From NCBI GenBank assembly GCA_021613375.1, contig CM038708.1, positions 29,535,559-29,599,558 on the forward strand: a stretch of 64,000 nucleotides of DNA. The letters are read 5' to 3'. The stretch is from Megaleporinus macrocephalus (Eukaryota > Chordata > Actinopteri > Characiformes > Anostomidae). Made by a program: the position numbers and the translations under genes. This document shows, piece after piece, positions 25,701-37,759 of this stretch. The number at the start of each line of letters is the position of its first letter. Within the stretch, counting starts at the first letter, position 1. The notes beneath the pieces are model-generated. The model had not been told where the DNA came from. It saw nothing but the letters and a program-made list of their open reading frames with translations, and did no database searches.

Positions 25701-28700
25701 TGAAAACTATAACGCAGACTTAAATAGGCTCAGCAACAACCCAACACAGTGTCACTGGAGAGAGTCAGTCAACAAAGATAGTGTCTCTCTTAATAACACC
25801 AGCGAGAGTCAGTCAGGTGTTAAGGCTCTGAAATTATCACCTATAGTTCAGTTATTGTCCTTCTAAAGAAGAAAAAAATCACAGGCCTTACAGAAAAACA
25901 AACACTAATGAACTACAATTCTTAAGCGTAAAGAATATATTGTTAAATATAATAAATATTTAATATATACAACATTTATAATATAAACTAAAAAGATTTA
26001 AATGTAATTACAGACATTGTAGTTTCTCTGCAGCATGGACTTTTAGAGGGGGGGGGGTCCTTACTTTGCTGATTCAAAATAAACTGGCAGATATTTATTA
26101 AACTTGAAATTTGTTGCATATCGTCGCTGTCCAATGAAAAACAAGTATCTCCAAAATGGCAACTTTACAGGAAAGGACAAAAACTGTCTTCACTTTTAAT
26201 GTAACTCAACGGAACCAGATTTTTTTCCAAGCTATTTTGAAGCATTTCTATTGGTCCATTCATTGTGAAATCTTTCCACAATGTAAACGGCAGCTGCTGC
26301 ATTTAATATATGTACGAAAACAATTGAAATCTACAAAAATGGAGATACATGTTTTTCATTGGACATCGACGATTTGTTACAGGATATGGATAGTAATTTT
26401 AATACACTAACTTTCAGGTAAACAGCAATCTGTTCAGACTGTGAGTGTTGCAGTATAAAATTCTTTTTTCATGCACACACTGTGCGCAGACAAAATAGAT
26501 ATGGTCTGTAAAGGTCGACATCTATGAGTTACTGTAAGTTAATGAACCACAGATCTGCCACACTGTGAGTCTTAATCAATCTGACTGGAGCTATGGAATA
26601 TGGAACCTTTGGGAGGATGATCATGCCTGAAACACCTCCCCCTTCCAATTTAATACCCCATAATTTCACATCCTCACCTTCTGTGAGTTTTGGAAATCCC
26701 CACCATCTCGTCCCCTATCCTCAGTCCTACCACAGTCATGACGGGAGTTAGAATTCCTAAATGCACATCCGTTTAGGGATTCAACACTGATTCTATGAAG
26801 CCTTTTATAATTTTATATCTATATTATCTAATGCTGAAATGCATAGGCCTTACACAGTTTACATCGTGATAAGATGATACGCGCTAGCAGGACACTATAT
26901 TCATTTCAGGACTATTTTGGTAATATCATGTTTTGTTTTAGTATTGTTTGTACAAATTATTTCCAATGATGTAGATTAGTCTAGTTAAAAAAAATCAATT
27001 CAATTCAATTAAAAAAATATGCTCCAATTTTGATTACCCATATAAAAAAGTAATTTAATTACCCAAATAATTTTCCAAAAAATGGTTTACTTTTACTTGA
27101 GCGATGTCTTTACTTTTATTCAAAATAAGTACATTTTCCATAGAGTAACAGTTCTCTTTAGTACATTTTTGAGCACTATTTTCACTCTTGCTTACTACTA
27201 TTTGACAGGATCACATATTCAATAGTAGTAGTCTTTCATATCTCACCAAACTGAATATTGTTTGAAGTGAAAGAATCACTAAAAGGTTATTAAATAAAAC
27301 AATGAGAGCACAGACAAACACAATAATAAAAAAAACAAATACAATAATTAATTTCGATTTTCTTTTTCTGAATTATCAAATGATGATATTTTTGTATTCA
27401 TAATAATTGCTTCTGTGAACCTAAACCATGTTCTAACACATCACCTTTACATGCAGAGTGCCAGGATGGTTGGTCCCAGTTTGGAACTCGCTGCTACAGG
27501 ATGTATACTACGACAGCAACCTGGACTAACTCTGAGGTGCAGTTTTACAAGCTTTATTATAATTATATCCTTACTAAGTTACTCAAACACCATCAATATA
27601 TTTCATTAATACAAATTACTCTTTCAGCAAAACTGTGTGTCTGTGGGAGGACATCTTGCATCTGTACACAGCAGTAAAGAGTACACGTTCATCCAGGCAT
27701 TAGTGCTCACGGCAACTAAATCAAACGCAAATACCTGGTTAGGTGGCAGTGATGCTGCAAAGGTTTGTTTGACCAGATATTATTCCAGTAATGGTTGTAA
27801 GTACATTGTATTGCATTACTTACCAATCAAATCTTTTTATAGGAGGGAGTGTGGGTGTGGTCAGATGGATCAGCTTTTGATTATCGTAGCTGGACTTCTG
27901 GGGAGCCTAGCAACGGGTTGTCTGAGAACTGCTTAATGATGAATTTCCGAGGTATTGTTTCTTTCAGTGTGATGATTCTTAGTCATCACTAAAATGCTAA
28001 TAGAACATTTGCACAATTACAAAACTCAATATAATTGTTTTCCCTTGTTCTTCAGTATATTGGAATGATGCACCTTGTACTACACTGCTTCCATCAGTTT
28101 GTGCCAGTAAGTATTTCAAAGGCTGTGATTTATTATTTTATTATTTTATTTTAGTTATAATGGCACAACACTGTCCTACATATATATTTATATTTTTAAC
28201 CACAATCAACATTCATATATAAAATTGGGACACCATTCTGTAATAATTAGATGCACAATACATTTTATTTTATTTTATTTACAGTCTTAAAATAAGCTCT
28301 GCTGTTAATCTTAGTTATTTAAAAATTCTCATTATTATGTTTGAGTTTGTAATTATTTTAGTTCTCATAAAGATGCTTGGTGTGTGTAAAATTATGATAT
28401 AAGCCCATGTGCAGTTAGAATTGGAGCTCATAGCTCTGCTTTAAAGCGATAAAGCATAAAATAAAGTTTGATACATGCAAACTGAGAATTCAGATTATTA
28501 TCTTGATTACATACAAACTAAGGTGCTACTTTGTGTTTTTGCAGAACCCAACCCTCCAGGTCAGAATATGTTTTTTTTATAGTCTTAGAAATACACAAGG
28601 CTTCAAATGTCTGAGATCACAATGAAAATCAGTGCCTTCTGCACAAACACAGTTCACACAGTCGTTAAATCAAGGGAGGGACATAAAGATGTTAAGAAAT

Positions 28701-29499
28701 ACTGACATTCATGTAAATATTTAATAGATTCTACTGTTCAATCAAATTGGTATATGGATCATATTACTTATAATTAAAAAATAGAAGCTTTTCCTTTAGT
28801 GCTCTCAGACTTTTGGATCTCACTGTATGGATAATATATTGTTCATTAAATAATACCACTAGACGTTTGTATACAATGTATTTTTTACTAGTTGTTTTAT
28901 ACTAAGTGGTGTTTGAAGTGCTGCAGTAAACTGGAAGGTCAATATGTTTTTCTATGGTTTCCACAGACTATGTGACCATCATGCGACTCGAAGTGAATTC
29001 AAATGAAGACTTGACTGTGTCTGGCAGCTCACAGCTTTTTCTCCAACAGGTAGCATACAAATATCATTCATACATGTGTTTACTCCTGCTGAACCTGTGA
29101 TATTTTCCTGCTAAACAGTAAACACTAATCATTACAATAAAGCATAATTACACACACTAATCACCCAGGCAGAAGTAAATCTGACTGTGTTATCAGAAGT
29201 ACAAAACTGACTTTTGGGCCGTTGGTGACTAAAGCTATCTTTACCATTAAGACTGCAGTCTGTTAACTGAATTCTGGACCCAATTTATAACTGTTTGTAA
29301 AGTCAGAGAAGATGTACACCAGGTAGATGTACCTACTAAAGCATCTGCAGACACTGAACACCACATCTTTGCCCATATGTCCCTACAGCTCAAAGAGAAG
29401 CTGATAGGCGGAGGACTGCCACGCAACTTCATTCTTCGTTTGAGGACCATTAACAAGAAAATTAAGGCGGCAATAGAAACATTCTCTGCTTGTGTTTGA
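19715..29499 (+). CDS. C-type lectin gene 1 (secreted single-CTLD protein with C-terminal tail)
   Basis: Coding exons are 19715-19736, 20954-20983, 27457-27536, 27628-27762, 27843-27951, 28056-28106, 28545-28559, 28967-29049 and 29389-29499, giving 636 nt, 211 residues plus stop, with all phases consistent. The ATG heads a hydrophobic signal peptide (MLFLLLSG, LFTLPLTLS). The lectin domain begins CQDGWSQFGTRCY. It then has GGHLASVHSS, the WLGG core motif, an EPS loop where carbohydrate binders usually have EPN or QPD, an ENC cysteine, the calcium-site WND (VYWNDAPC) and the closing SVCA. Six cysteines suit the long-form fold. A 15-nt microexon and two exons add a tail (RLEVNSNEDL; LKEKLIGGGLP). 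The protein ends ACV, a seventh, unpaired cysteine. It is likely a secreted fish lectin of the ladderlectin/mannose-receptor-like type. The atypical loop makes sugar specificity uncertain. Confidence 0.82.
19750..20745 (-). mobile_element. Tc1/mariner transposon relic in lectin gene 1 intron 2
   Basis: The minus strand reads a fragmentary Tc1-type transposase; an open stretch at 20269-20724 ends with the words MVWVCMSASGTGSLVFIHD, close to the Tc1 family signature around the second catalytic region. The edge near 19765 (agtccataaatatttgga) looks like a terminal-repeat segment. The coding part has lost many residues and its order is disturbed, so it is inactive. A shorter copy lies at the equivalent place in gene 2 (38215-38690). 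Confidence 0.75.
21589..21629 (+). pseudogene. Decayed Pro/Thr stalk exon of lectin gene 1
   Basis: After an acceptor-like ttccag, the phase-1 frame reads PVTNTSPVPVTV and then an in-frame TAG. No GT donor follows. It aligns by eye with the intact-looking candidate stalk exon of gene 2 at 41974-42018 (PVTTPVPVTSAVS). I interpret it as a lost exon. Confidence 0.5.
21990..22183 (-). mobile_element. MITE family A, copy 3 (reverse)
   Basis: Interior gaatggaaatgctccaaaac and right end gatttttttggacagtgacg are reverse complements of the family consensus seen at 26118-26373. The left boundary is approximate. Confidence 0.6.
23468..24200. mobile_element. Degenerate DNA transposon, family C copy 1
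   Basis: Starts with a segment reading gggcaaaatgtaaataaaa. Its interior (tctgggtgacagcatttgttg) matches a block at about 40470-40500 in the better bounded copy 39907-41178. The right end could not be found, so its boundary is approximate. No transposase frame survives. Confidence 0.5.
24566..25672 (+). mobile_element. Tc1-like transposon with terminal inverted repeats and TA target duplication
   Basis: The left end cagttgcaatcaaaatcatt and the right end (reverse complement cagttgcagtcaaaactatt) form imperfect inverted repeats flanked by TA (24564-24565 and 25673-25674). The interior + strand has a broken transposase: VRHILNAEGL, then TPLLTQKYKTSWLQSAENH, then in other frames a catalytic-core remnant near 25255-25370. 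Frameshifts and stops show it is dead. Length of about 1.1 kb suits a near full-size, slightly deleted Tc1 element. Confidence 0.8.
26118..26373 (+). mobile_element. MITE family A, copy 4 (best preserved), hAT-like
   Basis: About 255 bp. The left end atcgtcgctgtccaatgaaa and the right end, read in reverse complement as atcgtcgatgtccaatgaaa, form an inverted repeat of about 40 bp that continues with acaagtatctcc/acatgtatctcc. The flanks ttgttgca and ttgttaca look like an 8-bp target duplication with one mismatch, which would fit hAT elements. No coding capacity. Confidence 0.8.
28588..28850. mobile_element. MITE family D in lectin gene 1 intron 7
   Basis: The left segment ggcttcaaatgtctgagatc and the right segment (ctctcagacttttggatctc) are imperfect inverted repeats of each other. 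The counterpart in gene 2 lies at 47378-47710, between the equivalent exons. Boundaries are approximate. Confidence 0.6.
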
Positions 29500-32400
29500 G
29501 GGACTCTAGTCATCAACAAATCATTACAGACCTACAGTAGGTATGATTGATCCTGCAGCTTTTAGGAGGCATTTAAAAAACAAAATCCAATTCCAGTAAG
29601 TTGTGAGCTCCACTGTGGTGACTGGATTAAGCAAGTCTCTGACAAGCTGACAGTTTGCATGTATTACATATAAAAATTAAACTAAATTACTTGTATGTGA
29701 AACACATTGTATGTTATGAAAAGTTCATTGCAATATAATTTGGACACTGCAAAATAAAAACAATCTCAAAGCTAAGTAAAGCAAGAATCATATCAGTGCA
29801 ACATTAACTGAAACTAACTCCCAATTGCATTTCTTCACTATAATTTTCATAATCTCTTAACAAGTCTATTTTATGTCTGCGCTGGAAAAGTCTAGGAATC
29901 ACTGACAGAGACTTTGCCACTGTAAGTTTGATCATAGTCTCTAACTGTCGACCTATCAGTTATTATGTGTCCTCCATCTGGACTCTCATATTTAGTTCTT
30001 TGGTGTGTTGTTGGGACTAAATCTGCACTCGGAGCAGTCTGGAAACATACACCCGAGAAAGTGTACAGACACTAATATAATATAATTTAATTTTTATACA
30101 GACCTAGGCAGACTTTTTTTAGATGTTTTCTAGCAATGTCTAATCTAAGCTAATTTATAAGCCCACTGCCCAAATACTTTTGATCCTGTGAAATGAAGGG
30201 ACTGTTTAAATATGGCAGGCAACACAATATTTATGTTAAACCCCATGAATTACAGCTGAAAGAATTTATGATGGCTGCAACCCCATCTGGCCTATTATTG
30301 AACACCTGTAAGACCAAAGTGACACTTATGGAGGTTGTTAATGAGCCCAACTCCACACAAACGTTACAGACTTGATAAAAACACAGCTATTTGATAACAC
30401 ACCTGAGGGCATGAGGGCACAACACCTGACGTGGTGCCGGGGTAAATTTGATGGGTTGGAAATTTGCAAGGAGAACGCTCTGGCATGAGCACATTGATTA
30501 TGTCTTCTGTTGGATGCATTGGGCTTCCTCCATATGGGCTTTCATGAAGGATCTTTTTTTTGTGAGTTTATACATCCTGAACATATATAACAATTAAAAA
30601 AAATGATGATTGCTGGGGCTCCATAATTTTTATTTTCAAATGAAAACTTTTGAAATTTCAAAAAAAATAAAAAAGCCTGAAAAACATGAAGCAAAAATTT
30701 TGGCACCCTGCATGTAGCCAACCAAGAGTCTTTCAGTTCTGGCTTTGTGGATTTTTTCTAGTTTTAGTTCTGAGCCATCTTGTATACTCTACTCTTTTGA
30801 GGGCCACGGCAAACCTTCAGCTTGCACCTCTTGAAGTAGTGTATTGATTTTCATGTATGTTTATGAATTTTTTAGTGTCATGTTTTTTTCTAGAATTTGC
30901 CGGTATTGATAGATTTTATGAATATAAGAATATAATATAACAGTAAATACTCATTCTGGTGATACTGGTTTTGTTCATTGCTGACGCTGTGAACACACAC
31001 AGCCATACAACTCTTTTTAAGCAATTTCACTTCCTGTAGTTCCAGTGTTGCTTGGCGTTAGTTTCTGTGGAGTGAATGTGCATGCCCAAGGACTTTATTT
31101 GTGAAAGGGACCCTCAATTTCAGGGGAGACTGAATAGGACACAACACCTGCAACTTGTGAGAAGAGCTGGCATGTAAGAAAAAGTCACAGTACCTCAAGC
31201 TGTAAAATGTAGAAGTTCTGGTACTGCATACTGGAGTGTACCAGCTCACCTCGAGCCCTGGTTGCTGTGCTATGGACTAAATCTTCAATTTTATTTCAGT
31301 GAAACAGGAGTTTTGATTAGCCTTTTTAGCAATCCTACAAGTAGCTCTCTCAGAAATATCTTACAGACCTCAACTTGACCTCCAGCATTCATGTTAAACA
31401 AGGGCGTAGGTTTTTTCCATCTGTACTTCACCACCAAAACATGATCCATTAGCACAGAATAAATGCTAAATGAAAATGGAAAGTGGAAAGGCAGATTGGA
31501 TCAACGTGAAGGACCCTCTGGTATGAAAGCGTTCACATGCCTCTGACTACCTTAACCTTTTCGAATGCTAAGCATCATTCTGTGCTCAATTAATGGTAAT
31601 AAGGCTAAAGGCAGTATATCTCCAGGACAGATCTCGATGACAAACCGCATGGACCAAGGGTTTGTTCACACATGCTAAGCTGACTGCAGCGCAAGCTTAA
31701 ATGGTAACCCCCCAAAAATTGAGTTTCCCCAGAACCAAAATGCTACAAACAAACCCGCACCAGGATAACAGTCAACTTCCCATTTGCCCTACTTCTAAAT
31801 AAAACTCCCTTCACAAGCTAAATAAGCCACTCTCTTTTAAAGTGTTGTGGAATGGAAAACTGCATTTACACAGGCATATCTGAATAAGGTGAGTTTGATA
31901 CATAGAAGTCATATACCATAAACCTTAGTAAAACTAGCTAAGCTTATGATCCAACCCAGCAGGAATCAATGCAACAGGACAACAGCTTTACTGTATGTGC
32001 TGGAATGTACCTTTCCAGGCTGTGAAGAGGATGCCAGGACTTTTAATACCCTCATATCTAATGTACTGTCAATGAACACAGATGATGTACATTTTTAAAT
32101 AAGACTTAAGTTGGCTTCATATTTGCCTCCTTTGTAACTAATGTTTCATTCCACCTTAAATCCCACAGCTTGAACAGACACCGAAATCATCATGTTTTTG
32201 TCTTTTTTGTGTTTTCTACAGAGCTTATGTAGGAACGTGGTGGTTTCTTAAAGAGTGAAAAAACAATCTATTGCCTGCCTTTCATAACCTCAATATTTTA
32301 ACCACAGGGGTATTATACTCTAAGATATATATCGTGCTTATACATTTGGTATAATTATCTCAAACTATAAAGAAAGCCTAAGAATATTCCCTGTCTTACC

Positions 32401-32559
32401 CTGTAGGTGGCACCAATATGCCATTCAGGCAGCATTCACTATGAATGCCTCCCTTTAGGGGTGCTGAAGTTGTGTATCTGTAATCTAAACTAATCTAAAA
32501 ACTGACTCTAAAACAGTGTACAGAAAAGGGAAAACATAGCTCCAGGTCTCGACTTTTAA
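29500..32559. other. Intergenic DNA downstream of lectin gene 1
   Basis: Includes a remnant near 30175-30270 (acttttgatcctgtgaaatg, attacagctgaaag) typical of the end of an old Tc1-type element; a similar remnant lies at about 49195 downstream of gene 2. The rest is AT-rich with short unsupported open frames. No gene seen. Confidence 0.5.
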
Positions 32560-33178
32560 CTGGCTTGGCTCACTCTAGCTACAGCTACCACCTTAAAGAA
32601 CCCGGGTCCGCCCTTTATGACTGCATGCTCTGATACCACAATGCTCTGATGCTATTATATTGTATCCATGTGAGATAATGCTGATAATGCTGTTTTTGTC
32701 TCTCAGTACACACAATAATATAAACCAGTTTTGACTTTTGACTAGACACATCCAGACTATGCCTGAATTGCTGGTAAATGGTTTTATTTTGTTTACCAAT
32801 GTAAAAACAATGTTTGACATGATAGACCACTCTATCTTACTAGACTGGCTAGAAGACCTTGTAAGAGTAACAGGAATAACATGTTCCTGCTTTAAATCTT
32901 AGATGTAAGTGATTGCAATCACTTTGTAAATGGAAATGTCAAATCATCTATTCATACAAATGTGAAGTATGGTGTTCTGCAGGGCTCTGTCTTAGGACCT
33001 ATATATTTGCCTTATGTATGCTACCACTAGGTACCATTATCAGGAAACATGGTATTCATTTCAATTGCTGTGCTGACGTAACACAGTTGTATATTTTAGC
33101 TAAACCAGATGATAATTCTCAACTTAATGAAATAGAGGACTGTGTAAAAGACAAAAAAATGAATGTCATGTAACTTTG
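32560..33178 (+). mobile_element. LINE reverse-transcriptase relic (CR1/L2-type)
   Basis: From about 32813 the + strand reads a broken reverse transcriptase: DHSILLDWLED, then VKYGVLQGSVLGP, then ALYMLPLGTIIRKHGIHFN. The catalytic YADD position has decayed to CADV. Frame changes occur between these pieces. The wording is that of teleost Rex1/Babar or L2 elements; subfamily not decided. Upstream sequence to about 32560 resembles about 11440-11900. Confidence 0.7.
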
Positions 33179-33432
33179 TTATTCAAGTCAGATGTCAGTC
33201 TACATTAATCTTAATAGCTTCTCAGTCGCAATAGATACCTTTATAAAAAGCCTTTGCATTACAGTCAATCCTGAGCTGGTCTTTGATAAACATAATGAAA
33301 ATATCACTTGAACAGTTTTCCTCCATCTCTGGATTATTGCTAAACTAAGAAATGCACTTTACAGGATGCAGAAAAGATAGTTCATGTCTTTATTACATTA
33401 AGGGTAGTTAATGCCCTGTCTTCTATGCCCTG

Positions 33433-33463
<31 letters not shown>

Positions 33464-33509
33464 TGATAAATGATACGTGTACTTCAGTGTCCTTCTTACG
33501 TGTAAAACG

Positions 33510-33790
33510 CGTCTTAGAGGACTAATGGAAATCAATCCAGAGACAGCACATCTAAATAAACAAAACATGCAAAGCAAAAAGCAAAAGACAAAAACTACAA
33601 ACCCAAACTGTAATAAAGCTATATAATGGGAAACCTTTAACCTCTAACTAATGGAACAAAGCATTATCCTGAGCCTGCAATGTTGGATAATGTGGAACCA
33701 CATCAATCGGCAGCACAACTTGACTTTCCACAACGCCTGATGTTCCATGTACTTTGAACATACTTAGCAATTGTTTGCAGGATATTAAAT
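33510..33790 (+). repeat. Dispersed repeat family B, copy 2
   Basis: Same ordered blocks as 12235-12560 and 49912-50225 (cttagaggactaatggaaat, aaataaacaaaacatgcaaa, gtggaaccacatcaat, tgttccatgtactttgaa). It lies about 330 bp after the reverse-transcriptase relic. A (ta)n run precedes it at about 33437-33464. Confidence 0.7.
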
Positions 33791-33892
33791 CCTAGATACA
33801 CATTAGCTTTGTTAGACTGAGCTCTCATAAACAACTGAATAGCAGGAATATACAAAAGCAGACATGAGATACAGTAAAGAAGAGAGTTTAGT

Positions 33893-33941
33893 TAAATAAA
33901 TAAATAAATAAGTAAATAAACAAAATAAATAAATAAATAAG
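33893..33941. repeat. (AAAT)n microsatellite
   Basis: Tandem aaat units with a few substitutions (aagtaaataaacaaaataaat). Confidence 0.85.
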
Positions 33942-34849
33942 GCCGTCAGCCAACAGCAATTGGCCCATGTCCCGCCCCCCAAAAAACGTTGCTCTCCACT
34001 AACTGCGTGAGCCAAGAGATGGCCTGATGAAGAAAAAGCTTAATTCTCATTGGTCAGAAGCTCTGCTGACACCTCTGACATGAAAAGGCTCCAGTGCCGT
34101 AGGTTTAAACTCTGTTCTTCTAAAGTGGTCTGAGCTGCTTGTAACTGTCTTATATACTTCTTTACTTACTTTCTACTTTTTTTCTATTGAGTCTACTTTA
34201 TCAGCTGTAAAGACAACAAACACCGTGAGATCTGCCGTTCTTCACGTAGGCTGCAGGTGGTGACTGTCCGAGTTAAGGGACTTTTTTGACCTCCTCCCCC
34301 AACTGCGTCCAGCTGCTCTCACTGACCACCAAGGCCAGGCTCAGCTGTATCTCGAACAAGCCTAATGTCTTGCTTCTCATAAGCACCAGTGTTAGTTAAC
34401 ATTATATAATATTTCACATTTTATATTAGCAATAAATCAATTTGTTTGGATCCAGTTGGTGAAGGGTAATAATTAAATCCTCAAACAAAATAAAACAAAA
34501 AACGGTAAATCAGAGACCCTAAATTACTCGGGGTCCTGCTGTCCTTTTATCTGACAGTTTACGCTTACAAATATAAAGAATGAAATTAAAGTATAATTTT
34601 TAGCTATAAAATTATAAAAATAGTAAAGTACAAGATTTACCGTTTTCATGTTACACAGTTTCTCCAAGAACTCCAACCAACCTGCAACCATGATTCATTG
34701 GATCCTGATGTCAGAGTCACATGCATATAACCCACTAATCACAAGGATCCTGCTTTCACCTGTGTGTATATATACCAGCTCAGTATTTCCACATTAAAAG
34801 TGAATGACTGTAACTTAGTTGACTTCAAGTGTAATAATAAGGTTATTAA

Positions 34850-35345
34850 TGATGGTATGAGATGGAAGATTTACCATGAGTACAATAGAGATTCTTTTAA
34901 GAAACTTCCAAATGCAAATTATCTCCTAAAGTCCTAAATATCTCCTAAAGTGAAAGAGACTCACTTCAAAAATAAAATAAATAGGTTATATCCTGTAGGC
35001 GTTTTTTTATGAAAGGAGATTTAAATTTGATGTTGGTTCATGTGCATTTTGTAAGTCAGAAGATGAATCCCTGAATTCATGTCAATATTCACAAAGTTTT
35101 TGGACAGACATTAGAAACTGGATTAATTCATTCTTTTGATGTTGATGCCATTTTATTTTATGCAGATAACTTAGGTTCAACTTTCTCTAAAGCTGTAAAT
35201 GTAGTCCTACTTTTAGCAAAATACCACATTCATTGCAGTAAATGGAGGGGTAATAATCCATCCTTCCTCTGCTTTATGAATGAATTTAATTATTCTTCAT
35301 TAAGTAGCTACAATCATCTCACACCAGATCTCTGAAAATGTATTG
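34850..35345 (+). mobile_element. L1-like LINE ORF2 3' end relic
   Basis: Fragmented + strand reading CAFCKSEDESLNSC, FWTDIRNWINSFF, then AVNVVLLLAKYHIHCSKWRG and PSFLCFMNEF. This order (cysteine-containing FC..E..H-like region, FW..I, then LLLAK..IH) is that of the C-terminus of fish L1-type ORF2. A frameshift lies near 35140. The following (att)n run at about 35405-35460 and AT-rich sequence could belong to its 3' UTR. Confidence 0.6.
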
Positions 35346-35402
35346 TTCTGAGTTTCTCATTGTCTGGCTTTATTCCTTTGTGCTAGGTATGTATGTATAT
35401 GT

Positions 35403-35403
<1 letters not shown>

Positions 35404-35461
<58 letters not shown>
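35404..35461. repeat. (ATT)n microsatellite, about 19 copies
   Basis: Uninterrupted att units. The corresponding poly-Ile open frame is an artefact of the repeat. Confidence 0.95.
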
Positions 35462-35462
<1 letters not shown>

Positions 35463-35649
35463 TTTTGTTGTTATTATTATTTTATTTTATTTATTTGTCT
35501 AGTTTTTTTCTAACACATTTTGCACCCCCTAGTTTATTACTTGTACTCATGACTTCCTCCATGAGAGTTTGTATTATTGTATATTGTTCTGTAGTAAAGA
35601 AAATAAATACATTTAACAAACAGCTCAGTATTTCATGTTCTTTCTAGGG

Positions 35650-36235
35650 TATTACCAATTGACTGGTCTCCTGCAGCCAAACTGGCACATGTACAAGCGG
35701 CAGCATTTAGAGTAGAATTAGATTAAGATTTAAAGAGATTTAAAAAAAGAACATCAACTCTGAACTCTTTCATGCCATGGCACTCGTACAATACATAGAT
35801 AAACATGAACAGATGTAGGTTGCCTGTCGTTCTCTATCTAAGCAGATATGTCTACATGTCTGCCATGTTGGAGCAGTCAAGATCTTTTACTGAGACACAA
35901 TGACTCCTCATAATTAAATTCACCATAAATTCCTTATTACTCAACTGATTTTCATCAGATTTGTTCAGACATATATTAATCTAGCTAGGCTGCACGAAAG
36001 CTCTCTGTAGCTTTGATATCTGTCTCCACACTGTGATCGTGCTGGTTAAGTCTAGAGCGACAGGACACATTAAAATCAATTAAACTTCAATATTGGTCAT
36101 TATACCAATACAGTATAATGAAACACTGTTAGGCTAATTTACCAATGCAGTGCTTAGTTAAAGTTAAAAAAGTTAAAAAGAGATAAATAAGCAATAGTGC
36201 AAGTACAAACGGCAATACATAAGACAGTAATATGG
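35650..36235. other. Intergenic DNA, nothing recognised
   Basis: No gene, RNA or transposon end seen in this stretch between the L1 relic and repeat family E. Confidence 0.45.
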
Positions 36236-36525
36236 GACAGTATGTGCAAAATGATGCAATAGGTGCAAAGCCAGTAAGAACAAGATGTGCACACTAAAGA
36301 CACTTAAGACATTTAAAACAGAGTTCAGTGCGGAGCCCTGGTTGAAAGTAAATCCATAATTGTGTGATTCACTTCTACCAAATACTGTAAAACCCCCAAA
36401 GCAAAATAATAAGGACTAGGCTTAAGCTTTCTAATCTTCCTAATCACCTACTAATTGCCGTTTACATATTTCCCCATACACCTTAAACTGTGCAGCGGTT
36501 CCAATCTGGTAGACCAGGACAACTG
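36236..36525 (+). repeat. Dispersed repeat family E, copy 1
   Basis: Shares about 250 bp with 38770-39035: gtgcaaagccagtaa, aaaacagagttcagtgcgga, aaagcaaaataataaggac, ccaccttaaactgtgcagc/caccttaaactgtgcagcgg and ttccaatctgg. Both copies have the same orientation. Confidence 0.7.
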
Positions 36526-37009
36526 GAACAAGATTCTGGTGAATAGGAAGCTGAGTTTGAACTTTGTGTGAGAAGGTGTTAAGCTAATGTGAATATCTAT
36601 GTGGTTTAAGGCTGCTGTATCTACAGTACTTACTCAATCACTGTAAAACAACCAGAACCAGAAAAACAACCTCAGGAGTGAGTCCCCTGTCCTTCAACAA
36701 CAACTCGGTCGACACACAAACATGAGCGTGATTCAGTGTTCTTTCTGTTCTACACTTCTAGCACACTGAGTATAAGTATTGAGTTCCAGTATTGTGGAAA
36801 TAGTGTAAATTAGGACAGAACCTTTCAGCTGCTCTGTTATGCTTAGTGATGTTGATCTCCCTAAAATTGCGGTGCCAATGACGTGCCTGGTGCAGCATCT
36901 ATGTATGTATATCTACGCTACAGTGTGTAAGAAAGTGCAAAAGCAGTCCTCAGAGTTATAGCTGACCATGACATTATAAAAAAATGGTGGAAAATTAAGT
37001 AAAAATTTG

Positions 37010-37435
37010 CTAGGTGTCAGGCTGGGAGCGAGGAGCAGACGACGAGACAGGCAGGACAAACGGCTGGACGCAGACGCAAGATTTAACAAAATACTTTTAA
37101 TAACTAAAGAAACGAAAACCAAAACACGAAGTACATAATAACAGAAATCAGACAGACCAGAACACAGGGGAGCATCAAAGATATGATCAAAGAAATGACA
37201 GAACCATTACAGCTAAACAGAGGCAATATATACACAGTTTAACAAGAGGGAACAAGAAACACCTGAGAACAATAGGTGGGCCACAGATGGGAAACAGGTG
37301 AGGGGCGGAGACAAGGAGCACATGACCAACATAAAGAGAACAACAAGGCAGACATAGAGACAAGCACATGGGACAGACAAGGGAATGTAAACAAAGACAG
37401 ACAGGAAAACAGGGCAGGACGAGGCACTAGGTAAT
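37010..37435. repeat. Purine/A-C-rich dispersed repeat-like segment
   Basis: Starts gtgtcaggctgggagcgagg and continues as g/a/c-biased sequence with many acagacagac, gacaagg and gaacaagaaacacctg words up to about 37430. This style is common in teleost dispersed repeats, possibly LTR- or hAT-derived. No inverted ends found, so the class is left open. Confidence 0.4.
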
Positions 37436-37604
37436 ATATTTTGGGAAAACACAATTCTGTGATATGTGTATTATGTGATATGTTTCTTAACCATTGGTTT
37501 AATTTGATATTTATATTTATGTATTTGTTGCATCTTAAAATGCTTTTTTGGCAGTTTGGCACTGAGCCAATTTCTCTCATTAGTGTGTTTTTCAGCGTGT
37601 TTTA

Positions 37605-37737
37605 GTGCATCCAATTATTCAAATAACCTCAGCACATCACCCAGAACATTTTATTCAAATTTATGTAACACAGTATTTAAATAGATTCCCGGTACTTCTG
37701 ACTATTTTTCCTTTTCTCATTTTGGAGACCATAAAAG
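37605..37737 (+). promoter_or_regulatory. Lectin gene 2 proximal promoter, TATA box altered to CATAAAA
   Basis: Same ordered blocks as the gene 1 promoter: ccaattattcaaa, aacattttattcaaattt, tatttaaatag, ttcccggtac, cattttggaga. At the TATA position it reads CATAAAA (37730-37736) instead of TATAAAA. Confidence 0.6.
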
Positions 37738-37759
37738 AAGCTCATCTTAACACAAGCCA

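Larger units (their letters stand above)
20984..27456 (+). other. Lectin gene 1 intron 3 (6.5 kb), repeat-filled
   Basis: Contents in order: a microsatellite (act)n/(aat)n at about 21067-21137; a decayed stalk exon (21589-21629); MITE family A copy 3; a (ct)n run at about 22673-22698; an old DNA transposon (23468-24200); a Tc1-like element (24566-25672); MITE family A copy 4; and a poly-G run near 26047. No additional intact exon was identified. Confidence 0.6.

Noticed and set aside
35393..35647. Open frame with poly-isoleucine
   Set aside because: It is a translation of an (att)n microsatellite.
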